From NCBI RefSeq assembly GCF_016745505.1, contig NZ_JAERUC010000111.1, forward strand, positions 43,466 through 107,465: DNA of 64,000 nt, read 5' to 3'. Of this stretch, positions 50,275-59,330 are shown piece by piece. The translations under genes were made by a program, and so were the position numbers. Each line of letters begins with the position of its first letter. Within the stretch, counting starts at the first letter, position 1. The notes beneath the pieces are model-generated. The model was not told where the DNA came from and searched no databases. It was given only the letters and a program-made list of their open reading frames with translations. Source of the DNA: Streptomyces silvae (GTDB lineage Bacteria; Actinomycetota; Actinomycetes; Streptomycetales; Streptomycetaceae).

Positions 50275-51750
50275 CTACGCGACGCGGCGCAGTGCGTCGG
50301 CCGGCCGCAGCCGGGAGGCACGCCAGCCGCCGAAGGCTCCCGCGATGAGCCCGCCCGCCACCGCCAGGCCCACGGCGATGAGGATCGTGGTGAGGGAGAC
50401 GGGTGCGGTCAGTGCGATGTCCAGGGTCTTGGACGCGGTCTGACGGCCGCCTCCGCCGCCGCCCATCGGGCCGCCGCCGCCCATGCCGCCTCCGCCGCCG
50501 CCCCCGCCGGTGGAGCCGAGCTGGGCGGTGAGGGTGGGGCTGATGGCCGTGACGACGTAGGCGCCGGCGACGCCGACGGCGATACCGAGGACACCGCCCA
50601 TCAGACCGTTGACGAGGGCCTCCCCGACGACCTGGCGGGTGACCCGCCCGCTCTTCCAGCCGAGCGCCTTGAGGGTGCCGAACTCCCGCACCCGGCGGCT
50701 GACCGCGGAGGACGTGAGCAGGCCGGCGACGAGGAACGCGGCGATCAGGACCGCGACGGAGAGCCACTTGCCGACGCTGGAGGCCAGGTCGGAGGCGGTG
50801 GAGAGGGAGCCGGACACCGTGTCGGCGAGGTCGGCGGAGGTGGTGACCGTCGTGCCCGAGATGTTCTTCTGGATGGCGGCCTTGACGGTGTCGATCTTCT
50901 GCGAGTCGGCGGCCTGGACGTAGACCGTGGTGACCTTGTCCTTGGAGTCCGCGACGGTCTGCGCCTGCTTCAGCGGGATGTAGACGTTGGCGGCCGCGTC
51001 GCCGCTGTCCGCCGTGGAGACCCCGACGATCTTGTACGTGGTGCCGGAGACGGCCACGGTCCTGCCGACCGCGAGCTCCTTCTCCTTGGCGTAGGCGGAG
51101 TCGACGACCGCGACCTTCGCGTCGGTCTCGGTGGCCTTGAAGGTACGGCCCTCGGTGATCTTGGAGGAGGTCAGCGGGCCGAGGTCCTGCTGGGTGACGT
51201 CGGTGCCGTACACGGTGAAGGAGTTGACGTCGAAGGATGCTCCGCCGCCCTGGACCTCACCCTGCGGCTGGCCGCCGCCGCTGCCGCCCCGGCCGCCGGG
51301 GCCGTCCTGGGACGCGCTCTCGTCCTGCTTGAACTCGCCGCGCTTGAACTGGCCGTCGACCTTCATGACGGTCAGGCTCAGCCCGCCCACCGCGTCCGCG
51401 ACGCCGTCCTGCTCGCCCACCTTGTCGACGGTGCTGGAGGCCAGCGTCTGGAAGCCCTGGACCATCACGCGGTCCGTGCTCTGGGTCGCTTCGTCGTCGT
51501 CCTTGGCGTCGAAGTTGAACTTGGGCCGCTCGGTGCCGCCGGAACCCGGGGCGGCCGCGGCCTTGGTCACCGTCATGTCCGTGCCCAGGCCGTACAGCGA
51601 TTCGAGGACCTTGTCCTGGGCCTTGCTCATGCCCGAGGAGACCGAGCTGACGATGATGACGAGCGCAATGCCGAGGGCGAGCCCCGAGGCGACGACGAGC
51701 GCCGCCTTTCTGCGGCGGCGCAGCTCGCGCCGGAGGTAGGTGAAGAACAT
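50275..51750 (-). CDS. FtsX/MacB-like ABC permease with glycine-rich segment
   Basis: 491 residues. One N-terminal membrane helix (AALVVASGLALGIALVIIVSS), a large extracytoplasmic MacB_PCD-like domain (about 40-310) and three C-terminal helices. An unusual glycine-rich stretch (GGGGGGMGGGGPMGGGGGGR, about 427-450) interrupts the last extracytoplasmic loop; a second Gly/Gln-rich patch is at about 150-170. Probably part of a peptide-sensing or antimicrobial-peptide export system with the downstream ATPase. No two-component genes adjoin. Confidence 0.88.
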   Translation of the reverse strand: MFFTYLRRELRRRRKAALVVASGLALGIALVIIVSSVSSGMSKAQDKVLESLYGLGTDMTVTKAAAAPGSGGTERPKFNFDAKDDDEATQSTDRVMVQGFQTLASSTVDKVGEQDGVADAVGGLSLTVMKVDGQFKRGEFKQDESASQDGPGGRGGSGGGQPQGEVQGGGASFDVNSFTVYGTDVTQQDLGPLTSSKITEGRTFKATETDAKVAVVDSAYAKEKELAVGRTVAVSGTTYKIVGVSTADSGDAAANVYIPLKQAQTVADSKDKVTTVYVQAADSQKIDTVKAAIQKNISGTTVTTSADLADTVSGSLSTASDLASSVGKWLSVAVLIAAFLVAGLLTSSAVSRRVREFGTLKALGWKSGRVTRQVVGEALVNGLMGGVLGIAVGVAGAYVVTAISPTLTAQLGSTGGGGGGGGMGGGGPMGGGGGGRQTASKTLDIALTAPVSLTTILIAVGLAVAGGLIAGAFGGWRASRLRPADALRRVA

Positions 51751-51846
51751 GGCGCGAAGATATGGAGCGGGCGTGATGAGGAGTTAAGTCTCCGATGAGA
51801 GCTGGATGAGAACACCGACGGCGCGCCTGCACCCCCTCCGCACACG

Positions 51847-51892
51847 CCGAAGGCGGCGGCGCCCGGAACGCTCCGGGCGCCGCCGCCTTCGG
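51847..51892. terminator. strong terminator downstream of the L,D-transpeptidase
   Basis: Perfect 21-base inverted repeat starting CCGAAGGCGGCGGCGCCCGG with a 4-base loop ACGC, 26 bp after the L,D-transpeptidase stop on the reverse strand. Confidence 0.92.
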
Positions 51893-51917
51893 TGGGGAGA
51901 GGGGCGCGGTCAAAAGG

Positions 51918-53168
51918 TCAGGCGGCGTTGGCCGTCCACTCCGACCAGCTCATGTTCCAGCCGTTGAGGCCGTTGTCCGGGGCGATGGTCTTGTCCGGGG
52001 AGTTCTTGACGATGACCACGTCACCGACCATCGAGTTGTCGTACAGCCACGCGGCGGGGGTGTTGGGGTCGTCCGCACCCTGGGTGTCGGAGAGACCGAC
52101 ACAGCCGTGGCTGGTGTTCGCGCTGCCGAAGATCGACTTGGCGCCCCAGTAGTTGCCGTGGATGAAGGTGCCCGACGTGGAGAGCCGCATGGCGTGCGGC
52201 ACGTCCTTGATGTCGTACTCGCCCTTGCCGTCGTCGTCCGTGAAGCCGACCGTCGAACCGTCCATGCGGGTCTCCTTGAACTTCTCGGAGATCACCATCT
52301 GGCCGTTGTACGTCGGGTTGTCGGAGGATCCGGCGGAGATCGGGATGGTCTTCACGGTCTTGCCGTCCCGGGTGACCGTCATGGTGTGCGCCTTGGCGTC
52401 CACGGTCGAGACCTGGTTGCGGCCGACCTTGAAGGTGACCGTCTTCTGCTGCACACCGACGACGCCGTCGGCGCCCTCGACGCCGTCCAGGGCCAGCTTC
52501 AGCGTGACGGTGGAGCCGCCCTGCCAGTAGTCCTCGGGGCGCAGGTCGAGGCGCTGGTTGTTGAACCAGTGGCCGACGACTTCCTGGCCGCTGCTGGACG
52601 TCACCTTGATGCCGTCCTGGACGGCCTTCTTGTTGGTGATCGCCTTGTTGAAGTTGATCGAGACGGGCATGCCGACGCCGACGGTCGAGCCGTCCTCGGG
52701 GGTGAAGTTCCCGATGAAGCTGTTCTCCGGGGAGACCGTGGTGAAGGAGCTGTTGCCGTGCGCCTCGCGCCCCTTGGAGTCCGCCGCGGTGGCGCTGATC
52801 TTGTACGTCGTGGAGCGCTCGAGCTGGCCGCTGGGCTTCCAGCTGGAGCCGTCGGCCGCGAGGGTGCCCTCGACGGCGTCGCCGTCGGCCGAGGTCATGG
52901 TGACCTGGGTCAGCTTCCCCTTGGCGACGGTGACCATGGCGGCGTTGTTGATGCTCGCGTTGGTCGCACCGTTCTTCGGCGCGATCGTTATCTGCGCCTC
53001 GGAGGCGTCCTTGGCGGCCGCCTCGTCCACCTGCGCCTGTGACGTCTTCGAGCTGTCGGCGCTCGCGCCGCTGTTACCGCCGTCGTCGCTACAGGCCGAA
53101 AGCACCAGCACGCCGCCGAGCAGTGCGGACGCGGCCATGAGGCCCCTGCGCCGCTTGCTGTCCGTCAT
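51918..53168 (-). CDS. lipoprotein L,D-transpeptidase (Ig-like domains plus YkuD)
   Basis: 416 residues from ATG 53168 (GGAG 9 nt upstream; ATG 53183 is the alternative). Lipobox LVLSAC at about 26. Two Ig-like/Big domains at about 60-260 (ITIAPKNGATNASINNAAM; FTPEDGSTVGVGMPVSINF). YkuD catalytic domain at about 270-400 with FIHGNYWG and SHGCVGLSD (Cys nucleophile). It makes 3-3 or lipoprotein crosslinks in peptidoglycan, resembling mycobacterial LdtB. The position after SHGCV is Gly rather than the common Arg or Asn. Seems monocistronic. Confidence 0.93.
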   Translation of the reverse strand: MTDSKRRRGLMAASALLGGVLVLSACSDDGGNSGASADSSKTSQAQVDEAAAKDASEAQITIAPKNGATNASINNAAMVTVAKGKLTQVTMTSADGDAVEGTLAADGSSWKPSGQLERSTTYKISATAADSKGREAHGNSSFTTVSPENSFIGNFTPEDGSTVGVGMPVSINFNKAITNKKAVQDGIKVTSSSGQEVVGHWFNNQRLDLRPEDYWQGGSTVTLKLALDGVEGADGVVGVQQKTVTFKVGRNQVSTVDAKAHTMTVTRDGKTVKTIPISAGSSDNPTYNGQMVISEKFKETRMDGSTVGFTDDDGKGEYDIKDVPHAMRLSTSGTFIHGNYWGAKSIFGSANTSHGCVGLSDTQGADDPNTPAAWLYDNSMVGDVVIVKNSPDKTIAPDNGLNGWNMSWSEWTANAA

Positions 53169-53364
53169 CACAAGCTTCTCCATCGTTGCCGATTCCCCAA
53201 GATCCCCGGACAGGGTCGCCCGACGGCGATTCCCCGTCAATGTTCCAAGAACACCGTGACCGGGTCTTCCGTTCCACATCCACCGCGGATGTGGGGAACA
53301 CCACTCATCGACGCACCCGGAACGGCGGCGGTTCCCGCCCCCTGTGAGGAGTGCCCCGGCAGCG

Positions 53365-53766
53365 TCAGCGTTCCGTGTTCCCGCCGCCTTCTTCGTCGTC
53401 CGTCTCATTGTCCTCGATCCCGTAGTACGCCTCGTCCCCGTCCTCTCCGGCGGTCCAGTCCTCGGCGTCGGGGTCGTAGTCGATCGTCTCGCTGCTCCAG
53501 GAGGCCTGGGCGAGCTCGACCCCGGGCACCTGGCTCACCAGATCGAAGGGGTCGATCAGCGAGGCGAGGGCCTCCGCTGCGTCTTCCCTGACGGTCTCCT
53601 CGGCATGCGTACGTTCCTCGTCCGACTCGTCGGCCGAGGCGCCGGTGGCGGTGAAGTCGGCGGCGATGCTCTCCAGCGCCGTTCCGGTCAGGGCGTCCGC
53701 GTCGCTGATCTCCAGCACCATCTCCACGCGAAGCCGAACAAATGAGGGTGTCTCCGAAGTGCTCAT
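53365..53766 (-). CDS. acidic conserved hypothetical protein
   Basis: 133 residues, strongly acidic (C-terminus with DPDAEDWTAGEDGDEAYYG and DNETDDEEGGG). The first 40 residues look beta/alpha (FVRLRVEMVLEISDADAL); the rest is probably partly disordered. No signal peptide or membrane segment. Family not recognised. It lies 181 bp downstream of the L,D-transpeptidase promoter region, divergent from the LADTG protein. Confidence 0.65.
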   Translation of the reverse strand: MSTSETPSFVRLRVEMVLEISDADALTGTALESIAADFTATGASADESDEERTHAEETVREDAAEALASLIDPFDLVSQVPGVELAQASWSSETIDYDPDAEDWTAGEDGDEAYYGIEDNETDDEEGGGNTER

Positions 53767-53912
53767 ACGCCGGAGCGTAAGGCTCCCGGGACCCGCGGCT
53801 TTCCACCGACCCGCTGCTTTGCTTAGCATCGGCCCACGGGGCAAGGGCCTTTCGTCCGGCCTGATCCGAACGAGTGGCCTCAACTGATGGTTGTCGCAAG
53901 GGGATCGATTCT

Positions 53913-54233
53913 GTGTCCATCGCTCGTCGCACGCTGCTGACCACCACAGCGGCAGGCACCCTGCTCTGTGCTCTCTGGTTCGTCCCCTCCGCGAACGCGA
54001 CGGGCGGGACGGGCGCACCGAGCGGTTCGGCCGGCTCGTCCGCCGGTTCCTCGACGGAGGTCCGCCAGGCCTCCGCCACGGGGGAGTTCACCTCCCAGGA
54101 GACGCTCGCCGACACCGGGACGGGCATCGACACGACGCCCTACCTGATCGGCGGCACGGCCTCCCTGTGCGTCGGCGCGGGGTTCGTCGTGTACTCGATG
54201 CGCCGTGGCTCGGCGCAGGGCACCGGCTTCTGA
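53913..54233 (+). CDS. small secreted protein with LADTG sortase-type signal
   Basis: 106 residues from GTG 53913 with CAAGGGGA upstream. A signal peptide (LLTTTAAGTLLCALWFVPSANA) is followed by about 35 residues of Gly/Ser/Thr-rich mature part, then LADTG, a hydrophobic helix (PYLIGGTASLCVGAGFVVYS) and a basic start of the tail (MRRGS). This is the layout of class E sortase substrates (LAxTG). The mature part is too short for a folded domain, so it may serve as a wall spacer or be processed. Confidence 0.72.
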   Translation: MSIARRTLLTTTAAGTLLCALWFVPSANATGGTGAPSGSAGSSAGSSTEVRQASATGEFTSQETLADTGTGIDTTPYLIGGTASLCVGAGFVVYSMRRGSAQGTGF

Positions 54234-54238
54234 GGTAC

Positions 54239-54278
54239 GCGAGGGCTGCCGCATCCCCCGGGGTGCGGCAGCCCTCGC
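54239..54278. terminator. bidirectional terminator between the LADTG gene and hutH
   Basis: Perfect 15-bp inverted repeat GCGAGGGCTGCCGCA / TGCGGCAGCCCTCGC with a 10-base loop, between convergent stops. Confidence 0.88.
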
Positions 54279-54296
54279 GCGTACGGGCCGGGACGC

Positions 54297-55847
54297 TCAG
54301 GCCAGCGGGCCGGTCACCGTCTCCACGGCCGCGACCAGCTTCCCCTCCCGTACGAAGGCGTCGGCGGCCTCCAGGTCGGGCGAGAGGAAGCGGTCGGGGC
54401 CCGGGCCCTGGACCCCGGCGGCGCGCAGCGCGCCGATGACGGCCTGCGCGGCGGGCCCAGGGGTCAGCCCCTCGGCAACGCGCAGCTCGACGGCGCGGGT
54501 GGCGGCGTACAGCTCGACGGCGACGATCCGCGCGAGGTTCGTGACGGCCGTACGGAGCTTGCGCGCGGCCGACCAGCCCATGGAGACGTGGTCCTCCTGC
54601 ATCGCGGAGGACGGGATCGAGTCGACGGACGCCGGTACGGCGAGCCGCTTCAGCTCGCTGACCAGGGCGGCCTGCGTGTACTGGGCGATCATCAGCCCGG
54701 AGTCGACCCCGGCGTCGTCGGCGAGGAACGGCGGCAGGCCGTGCGAGCGGTTCTTGTCCAGCAGCCGGTCCGTGCGGCGCTCGGTGATCGAGCCGAGGTC
54801 GGCGGCGACGATCGCCAGGAAGTCGAGGACGTACGCGACGGGCGCGCCGTGGAAGTTCCCGTTGGACTCGACCCGGCCGTCCGGAAGCACCACCGGGTTG
54901 TCGACCGCCGAGGCCAGCTCGCGGTCGGCGACGAGCGCGCCGTGCGTGAGGGTGTCGCGGCCTGCGCCGTTGACCTGGGGGGCGCAGCGCACGGAGTAGG
55001 CGTCCTGGACCCGGGGGGCGTCGTCCTGGTGGTGGCCGGTCAGGCCCGACCCGGCGAGCACCCGCAGCATGTTGTCGGCGGAGACGCCCTGCCCGGGGTG
55101 CGGGCGGATGGCGTGCAGCTCGGGGGCGAGGACCCGGTCCGTACCGAGGAGGGCCTCCAGGGAGAGCGCGGCGGTGATGTCCGCGCTGGTGTAGAGGTTC
55201 CTGAGGTCGGCCAGGGCCATCACGAGCATGCCCAGCATGCCGTCGGTGCCGTTGAGGAGGGCGAGGCCCTCCTTCTCGCGCAGCTCGACGGGGGTGATGC
55301 CGTGCGCGGCGAGGAGCTCGCCCGCGGGGCGTACGACGCCGTCGGCGCCCTCCGCGTCACCCTCGCCCATCAGGGTCAGGGCGCAGTGCGAGAGCGGGGC
55401 GAGGTCGCCGGAGCAGCCGAGCGAACCGTACTCGTGGACGACGGGGGTGATGCCCGCGTTGAGCACGTCGGCCATGGTCTGCGCGACCTGGGGGCGTACG
55501 CCGGTGTGGCCGGAGGCGAGCGTCTTGAGCCGCAGGAACATCAGCGCCCGGACGACCTCGCGCTCCACGTGGGGGCCCATGCCCGCCGCGTGCGAGCGGA
55601 CGATGTTGCGCTGGAGCTGCGCCCGCAGATCCGGGCTGATGTGCCGGCTGGCCAGGGCTCCGAAGCCGGTGGAGACGCCGTAGACCGGCTCGGGCTTGGC
55701 GGCGAGGGCGTCGACGATCTCCCGGGCGGCGGCGAGCGCCTCGACGGCGGCCGGAGAGAGCTCGACCCTGGCGCCCCCGCGGGCCACGGCGACGACGTCC
55801 TCGGCGGTGGTTCCGGACGTCCCCACCACGACTGTATGCATATCCAT
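54297..55847 (-). CDS. hutH: histidine ammonia-lyase
   Basis: 516 residues (ATG 55847, or 55841). The MIO cofactor region reads YGSLGCSGDLAPLSH: the tripeptide is Cys-Ser-Gly where many lyases have Ala-Ser-Gly. Other landmarks are VYGVSTGFGALASR, GTDGMLGMLVMAL and QEDHVSMGWSAARKL. It converts histidine to urocanate and ammonia. No other hut genes adjoin, as is usual in Streptomyces. Tyr/Phe lyase activity is unlikely from overall similarity but not excluded. Confidence 0.93.
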   Translation of the reverse strand: MDMHTVVVGTSGTTAEDVVAVARGGARVELSPAAVEALAAAREIVDALAAKPEPVYGVSTGFGALASRHISPDLRAQLQRNIVRSHAAGMGPHVEREVVRALMFLRLKTLASGHTGVRPQVAQTMADVLNAGITPVVHEYGSLGCSGDLAPLSHCALTLMGEGDAEGADGVVRPAGELLAAHGITPVELREKEGLALLNGTDGMLGMLVMALADLRNLYTSADITAALSLEALLGTDRVLAPELHAIRPHPGQGVSADNMLRVLAGSGLTGHHQDDAPRVQDAYSVRCAPQVNGAGRDTLTHGALVADRELASAVDNPVVLPDGRVESNGNFHGAPVAYVLDFLAIVAADLGSITERRTDRLLDKNRSHGLPPFLADDAGVDSGLMIAQYTQAALVSELKRLAVPASVDSIPSSAMQEDHVSMGWSAARKLRTAVTNLARIVAVELYAATRAVELRVAEGLTPGPAAQAVIGALRAAGVQGPGPDRFLSPDLEAADAFVREGKLVAAVETVTGPLA

Positions 55848-55905
55848 ATTCAGAAGCGTACGGACTGAAAGCCGTCATGTCACCAGTGGTCGCGGGGTTG
55901 ACCCC

Positions 55906-57072
55906 TTACCGATCGCCGCCGGGCGGGTTGCCGCGCAGCCTGCGGCGGTCGTGGGGGGACCGGGGCGGGGAGTCCGCGAGCCGGATCACGTCACCGTCGC
56001 GCCCGGCGACCACGGGCCTGCGGGAGTGCGCGGCCTTCGCCTGGTACTGGGCGGCGTCCGCCAGCCGGAAGAGCCGGCGCGCGGACTGGACCGGGCCGAT
56101 GTCGTCACCGGTGGACGCGACCCCGCAGGCGACGCCGTCGCCGGGCTCCAGGGCGACGGCCCGCGTGCAGAGCTCCTCGGAGACCCGGACCACGTCGTCC
56201 GCCGGGGGCCCGACGGCCAGCAGGCAGAACTCGTCGCCGCCCAGGCGCGCGGCCAGGGCTCCGGGAAGCATCGCGCCGCAGAGGGAGAGCACGGAGCCGA
56301 AACGTTCCAGCAGACGGTCACCGACCGCGTGGCCGTGCGTGTCGTTGACCGTCTTGAGGCCGTTCAGATCGCAGACCACCAGGCTGACCACGGCTCCCTC
56401 GGTGCGGTACCGGTCCACCGCCTCGTCAAGACGGAGATCGACGGCCCTGCGGTTCGCCAGGCCGGTCAGCGGGTCCGTGAAGGCCAGCTTGCGGACCTCC
56501 TCCAGCCGCTCGGTCTGCGCGATGCCGGCCGCGACGACGGCGGCCAGCACGGTCGCGAAGTCCGCGTCGTCCCGGTCGAAAACGGGGACCCCCGCGGGGC
56601 GGGCCACGTACAGCTCGCCCCAGGCCCGTCCGTGCAGCACGATCGGCGCCACCACGCAGCAGCCCCGCCCGCGCCGGCGCAGCGCGGCGACCCGCTGGTG
56701 GCAGTACGGGCGGGCGCCCCTGGCCGGCGCCCCGGCGGCCGGGGCGCCGTCGGCGGTCTCCACCCAGGCGTCGGGCTCACCGCCGCCCGCCCAGCGCTCG
56801 TGCAGGAACTCGGTGATCTCCGGGAACTGGTGCACCGGGTAGGCCTCGTCCTCGGGGAACTCCTCCTCCCCCTCGGCCCGCTCCCCCGCGTTCACCAGCA
56901 CGCGCAGCCTGCCCTGGTCCCGCTCCCACACGGAGAGGGCGGCGAAACTGCCCCCCAGCGCCTCGCACGCCCCCATCGCCGCGGCGTGCCAGGACTCGTG
57001 CGGGGTGTAGGCCGCCGCCATCGTCTGTGCCAGCGCAACCACGGCGCGCAGCCGCGCATCATCACCGCCCAT
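55906..57072 (-). CDS. cdgE: GAF-GGDEF diguanylate cyclase
   Basis: 388 residues. GAF-like sensor at about 15-180 (WHAAAMGACEALGGSFAAL) and GGDEF domain at about 195-350 (FTDPLTGLANRRAVDLRLDE) with intact active site RLGGDEFCLLA. It should make cyclic di-GMP, which controls development through BldD in Streptomyces. No obvious RxxD inhibitory site before GGDEF was noted. Position next to hutH matches my memory of S. coelicolor cdgE; the symbol is tentative. Confidence 0.88.
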   Translation of the reverse strand: MGGDDARLRAVVALAQTMAAAYTPHESWHAAAMGACEALGGSFAALSVWERDQGRLRVLVNAGERAEGEEEFPEDEAYPVHQFPEITEFLHERWAGGGEPDAWVETADGAPAAGAPARGARPYCHQRVAALRRRGRGCCVVAPIVLHGRAWGELYVARPAGVPVFDRDDADFATVLAAVVAAGIAQTERLEEVRKLAFTDPLTGLANRRAVDLRLDEAVDRYRTEGAVVSLVVCDLNGLKTVNDTHGHAVGDRLLERFGSVLSLCGAMLPGALAARLGGDEFCLLAVGPPADDVVRVSEELCTRAVALEPGDGVACGVASTGDDIGPVQSARRLFRLADAAQYQAKAAHSRRPVVAGRDGDVIRLADSPPRSPHDRRRLRGNPPGGDR

Positions 57073-57159
57073 CGCCCCAGCTTAGGGAGGTTTGTGATGA
57101 TTTGATCAGTTGGCAGCGCTGATGATCTTCAGATCGCTCCCGGGCTCCGCCGCCCGGGC

Positions 57160-57972
57160 TCACTCACCGGGCCAGCTGGGCTTCCGCTTCTCGTTGAACG
57201 CTGCGACCCCCTCGGCCCGGTCCCCGGAGAAGGCCACGGACCGCCAGGCGGCGTCCTCCACCTCGAGACCGGCCCGCAGGTCCAGCCCCTGGCCCAGCCG
57301 CAGGGCTCGCTTGGCAGCCCGGAGCCCCACCGGCGAGTTCGCCGCGATCCGGGCGCCGAGCGCCAGCGCCTCCTCACGGTCCCGGCCCGCCTCCACCAGC
57401 TCGTCGACCAGGCCCAGCTCGCGCGCCTCGGCCGCCTCCACCCGCCGGGCGGTGAAGACCAGCTCGGCGGCGCGCGCGGCCCCGATCCGGCGGGGCAGCA
57501 GCTGCGTACCGCCGCCTCCGGGGATGACACCGACGGACACCTCGGGCAGGCCGACCACGGCCGTGCGGTCGGCCACGATCACGTCGCAGGCCAGCGCGAG
57601 CTCGAAGCCGCCGCCGAGGGCGAAGCCGTGCACGGCGGCGACGACCGGCATCGGGAGCTCCAGCACCCCGGTGTAGGCGGCCCGCGCCGTGGGCCGCTGC
57701 CGCACCAGCTCGGCGTCGGTGAAGGAGTTCCGCTCCTTGAGGTCCGCACCCACGCAGAAGGCCCGCTCATGGCTGGAGGTGAGCACCGTGGCCCGCACCC
57801 CCTGGTCGGCGGCGAGCGCGGCGCATGCCTCGGCGATGGACCGCGCCATCGCGGTGCTCACGGCGTTCATCGCCTCGGGCCGGTCGAGCACCAGCTCCGC
57901 GACGTGGTCCTGGCCCTCGTGCCGCCGTACGACGACGAACTCCCCGAACCGCTGCTCCGACGTGACACCCAT
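57160..57972 (-). CDS. enoyl-CoA hydratase/isomerase-family protein
   Basis: 270 residues from ATG 57972 with GGAGGGG ribosome-binding site. Crotonase fold: oxyanion-hole strings AFCVGADLKER and VHGFALGGGFELALACD, with catalytic Glu candidates in the VGLPEVSVGVIPGGGGTQLL region. It hydrates trans-2-enoyl-CoA in fatty-acid or branched-chain acyl-CoA degradation; exact substrate unknown. Its neighbour upstream is adenylate cyclase, 67 bp away on the same strand. Confidence 0.9.
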   Translation of the reverse strand: MGVTSEQRFGEFVVVRRHEGQDHVAELVLDRPEAMNAVSTAMARSIAEACAALAADQGVRATVLTSSHERAFCVGADLKERNSFTDAELVRQRPTARAAYTGVLELPMPVVAAVHGFALGGGFELALACDVIVADRTAVVGLPEVSVGVIPGGGGTQLLPRRIGAARAAELVFTARRVEAAEARELGLVDELVEAGRDREEALALGARIAANSPVGLRAAKRALRLGQGLDLRAGLEVEDAAWRSVAFSGDRAEGVAAFNEKRKPSWPGE

Positions 57973-58039
57973 GACTGAACCCCTCCGGTTAACGAGCGTT
58001 ACCGGAATCCTAGGGGCAGGCCTTTCCGGCACCCGTCCG

Positions 58040-59230
58040 TCAGGTCGAGGGCTTGCCCCGCCGGGCCAGCAGCCAGGGCTCCACCACGCCCAGACCGCGC
58101 ACCGGCCGCTGCCACATGGGCTGCAGTCCGAAGCGGTACGACGGGTGCGGGGGCTCCTCGTCCGGGCGGCGGTCCTCCTTCTCCGCCAGCCGGGCCCGCT
58201 CGGCCGCCGCGGCGGTCTCCTCGGCCTCGGAGGCGGGGGCGTCGCCGTTCCTGATGAGCTCCGCGGCGAACGCGCCGTCGACCAGCACCGCGTCCTTGGG
58301 CGCTATCGACGTGAGCCGGCTGGCCAGGTTCACCGTCGTACCGAACACGTCGCCCATGCGCGTGGTGACCGTGCCGAACGCGATGCCGACCCGCAGCGAG
58401 GGCATCGTCGTGTCCTGGGCCATCACCTCGACCAGCCGGAGCGCTATCTCGCCCGCCGTGCCCGCGTCGTCCGCGGCGAAGAGGACCTCGTCGCCCAGGG
58501 TCTTGATGAGCCGCCCGCCGTGCGCGGCGACCAGGTCGGCCGAGGTCGTCTCGAAGGCCTCGACCAGCTCGCCGAGCTCCTCCTCCTCCAGCCGCCGGGT
58601 CAGCCGGGTGAAGCCGACGAGGTCGGCGAAGCCCACGGCGAGCCGCCGGTCGACCATCTCCTCGTCGTCCCCGGTCTGCACGACCCGGCCCGTGGCGGCG
58701 GCGAGCTGGCGCCGCCACACGTAGACCAGGAACTCCTGGAGCTCGGGCAGGAGCAGCTCGATCAGCGGATACGTGACCTCGGTGCGGGTCATCCCGGGCT
58801 CGGGGGGCTCGGTCAGCCCCGCCAGGAACGAGTCGATCTGCCACTCGGCGAGCCGGGCGGTGGTCTGCCCGGTCGACCGGGCCACCTGGATCGCCATGGG
58901 CTCGCTGAGCAGCCCGGCCTCGACGAGTCCGGCGAGGCGGCGCAGTGCCAGGACGTCGGCCTCGGTCAGCGCCTTGGCCTGCCCGATGTCGGCGAACCCC
59001 ATCGCCCGCCAGAAGCGGGACGCCAGGTCCATGGAGACCCCGGCGGTCCTGGCCGCCTGGAACGGCGTGTAGCGACGGTCGGCCCCCAGGATCAGCTGTT
59101 CCAGCCTGATCGCGAGAGGGTCGTCGGTCGGTTCGGCCGTGTGGTCGACCTCGTGATGCGGTGTCGAGTGGACGGACGGTCCCGACGAGGGCTCCGCGCC
59201 GTCGTCGGAGTTCGTGTCGTCGACGGTCAC
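58040..59230 (-). CDS. cya: class III adenylate cyclase
   Basis: 396 residues from GTG 59230 (CAGGAGG upstream). An N-terminal helical region (about 40-180; LTEADVLALRRLAGLVEAGLL) is followed by a cyclase homology domain at about 190-330. Metal Asp is seen in VGFADLVGFTRLTRR, second metal/substrate site in LIKTLGDEVLFAA, and transition-state residues in FGTTVNLASRL. In Streptomyces the single cya makes cAMP for germination and development. The C-terminal 60 residues are charged and low-complexity. Confidence 0.92.
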   Translation of the reverse strand: MTVDDTNSDDGAEPSSGPSVHSTPHHEVDHTAEPTDDPLAIRLEQLILGADRRYTPFQAARTAGVSMDLASRFWRAMGFADIGQAKALTEADVLALRRLAGLVEAGLLSEPMAIQVARSTGQTTARLAEWQIDSFLAGLTEPPEPGMTRTEVTYPLIELLLPELQEFLVYVWRRQLAAATGRVVQTGDDEEMVDRRLAVGFADLVGFTRLTRRLEEEELGELVEAFETTSADLVAAHGGRLIKTLGDEVLFAADDAGTAGEIALRLVEVMAQDTTMPSLRVGIAFGTVTTRMGDVFGTTVNLASRLTSIAPKDAVLVDGAFAAELIRNGDAPASEAEETAAAAERARLAEKEDRRPDEEPPHPSYRFGLQPMWQRPVRGLGVVEPWLLARRGKPST

Positions 59231-59330
59231 CGGCCGCCTCCTGCCCGTTCCCTGCGCACTGCCCTGCCGATCTGTCGCTGGATCGCCTCAACGATACGGC
59301 AGGTGTGCCCTGGCTCACGTCCCCGGTGGC

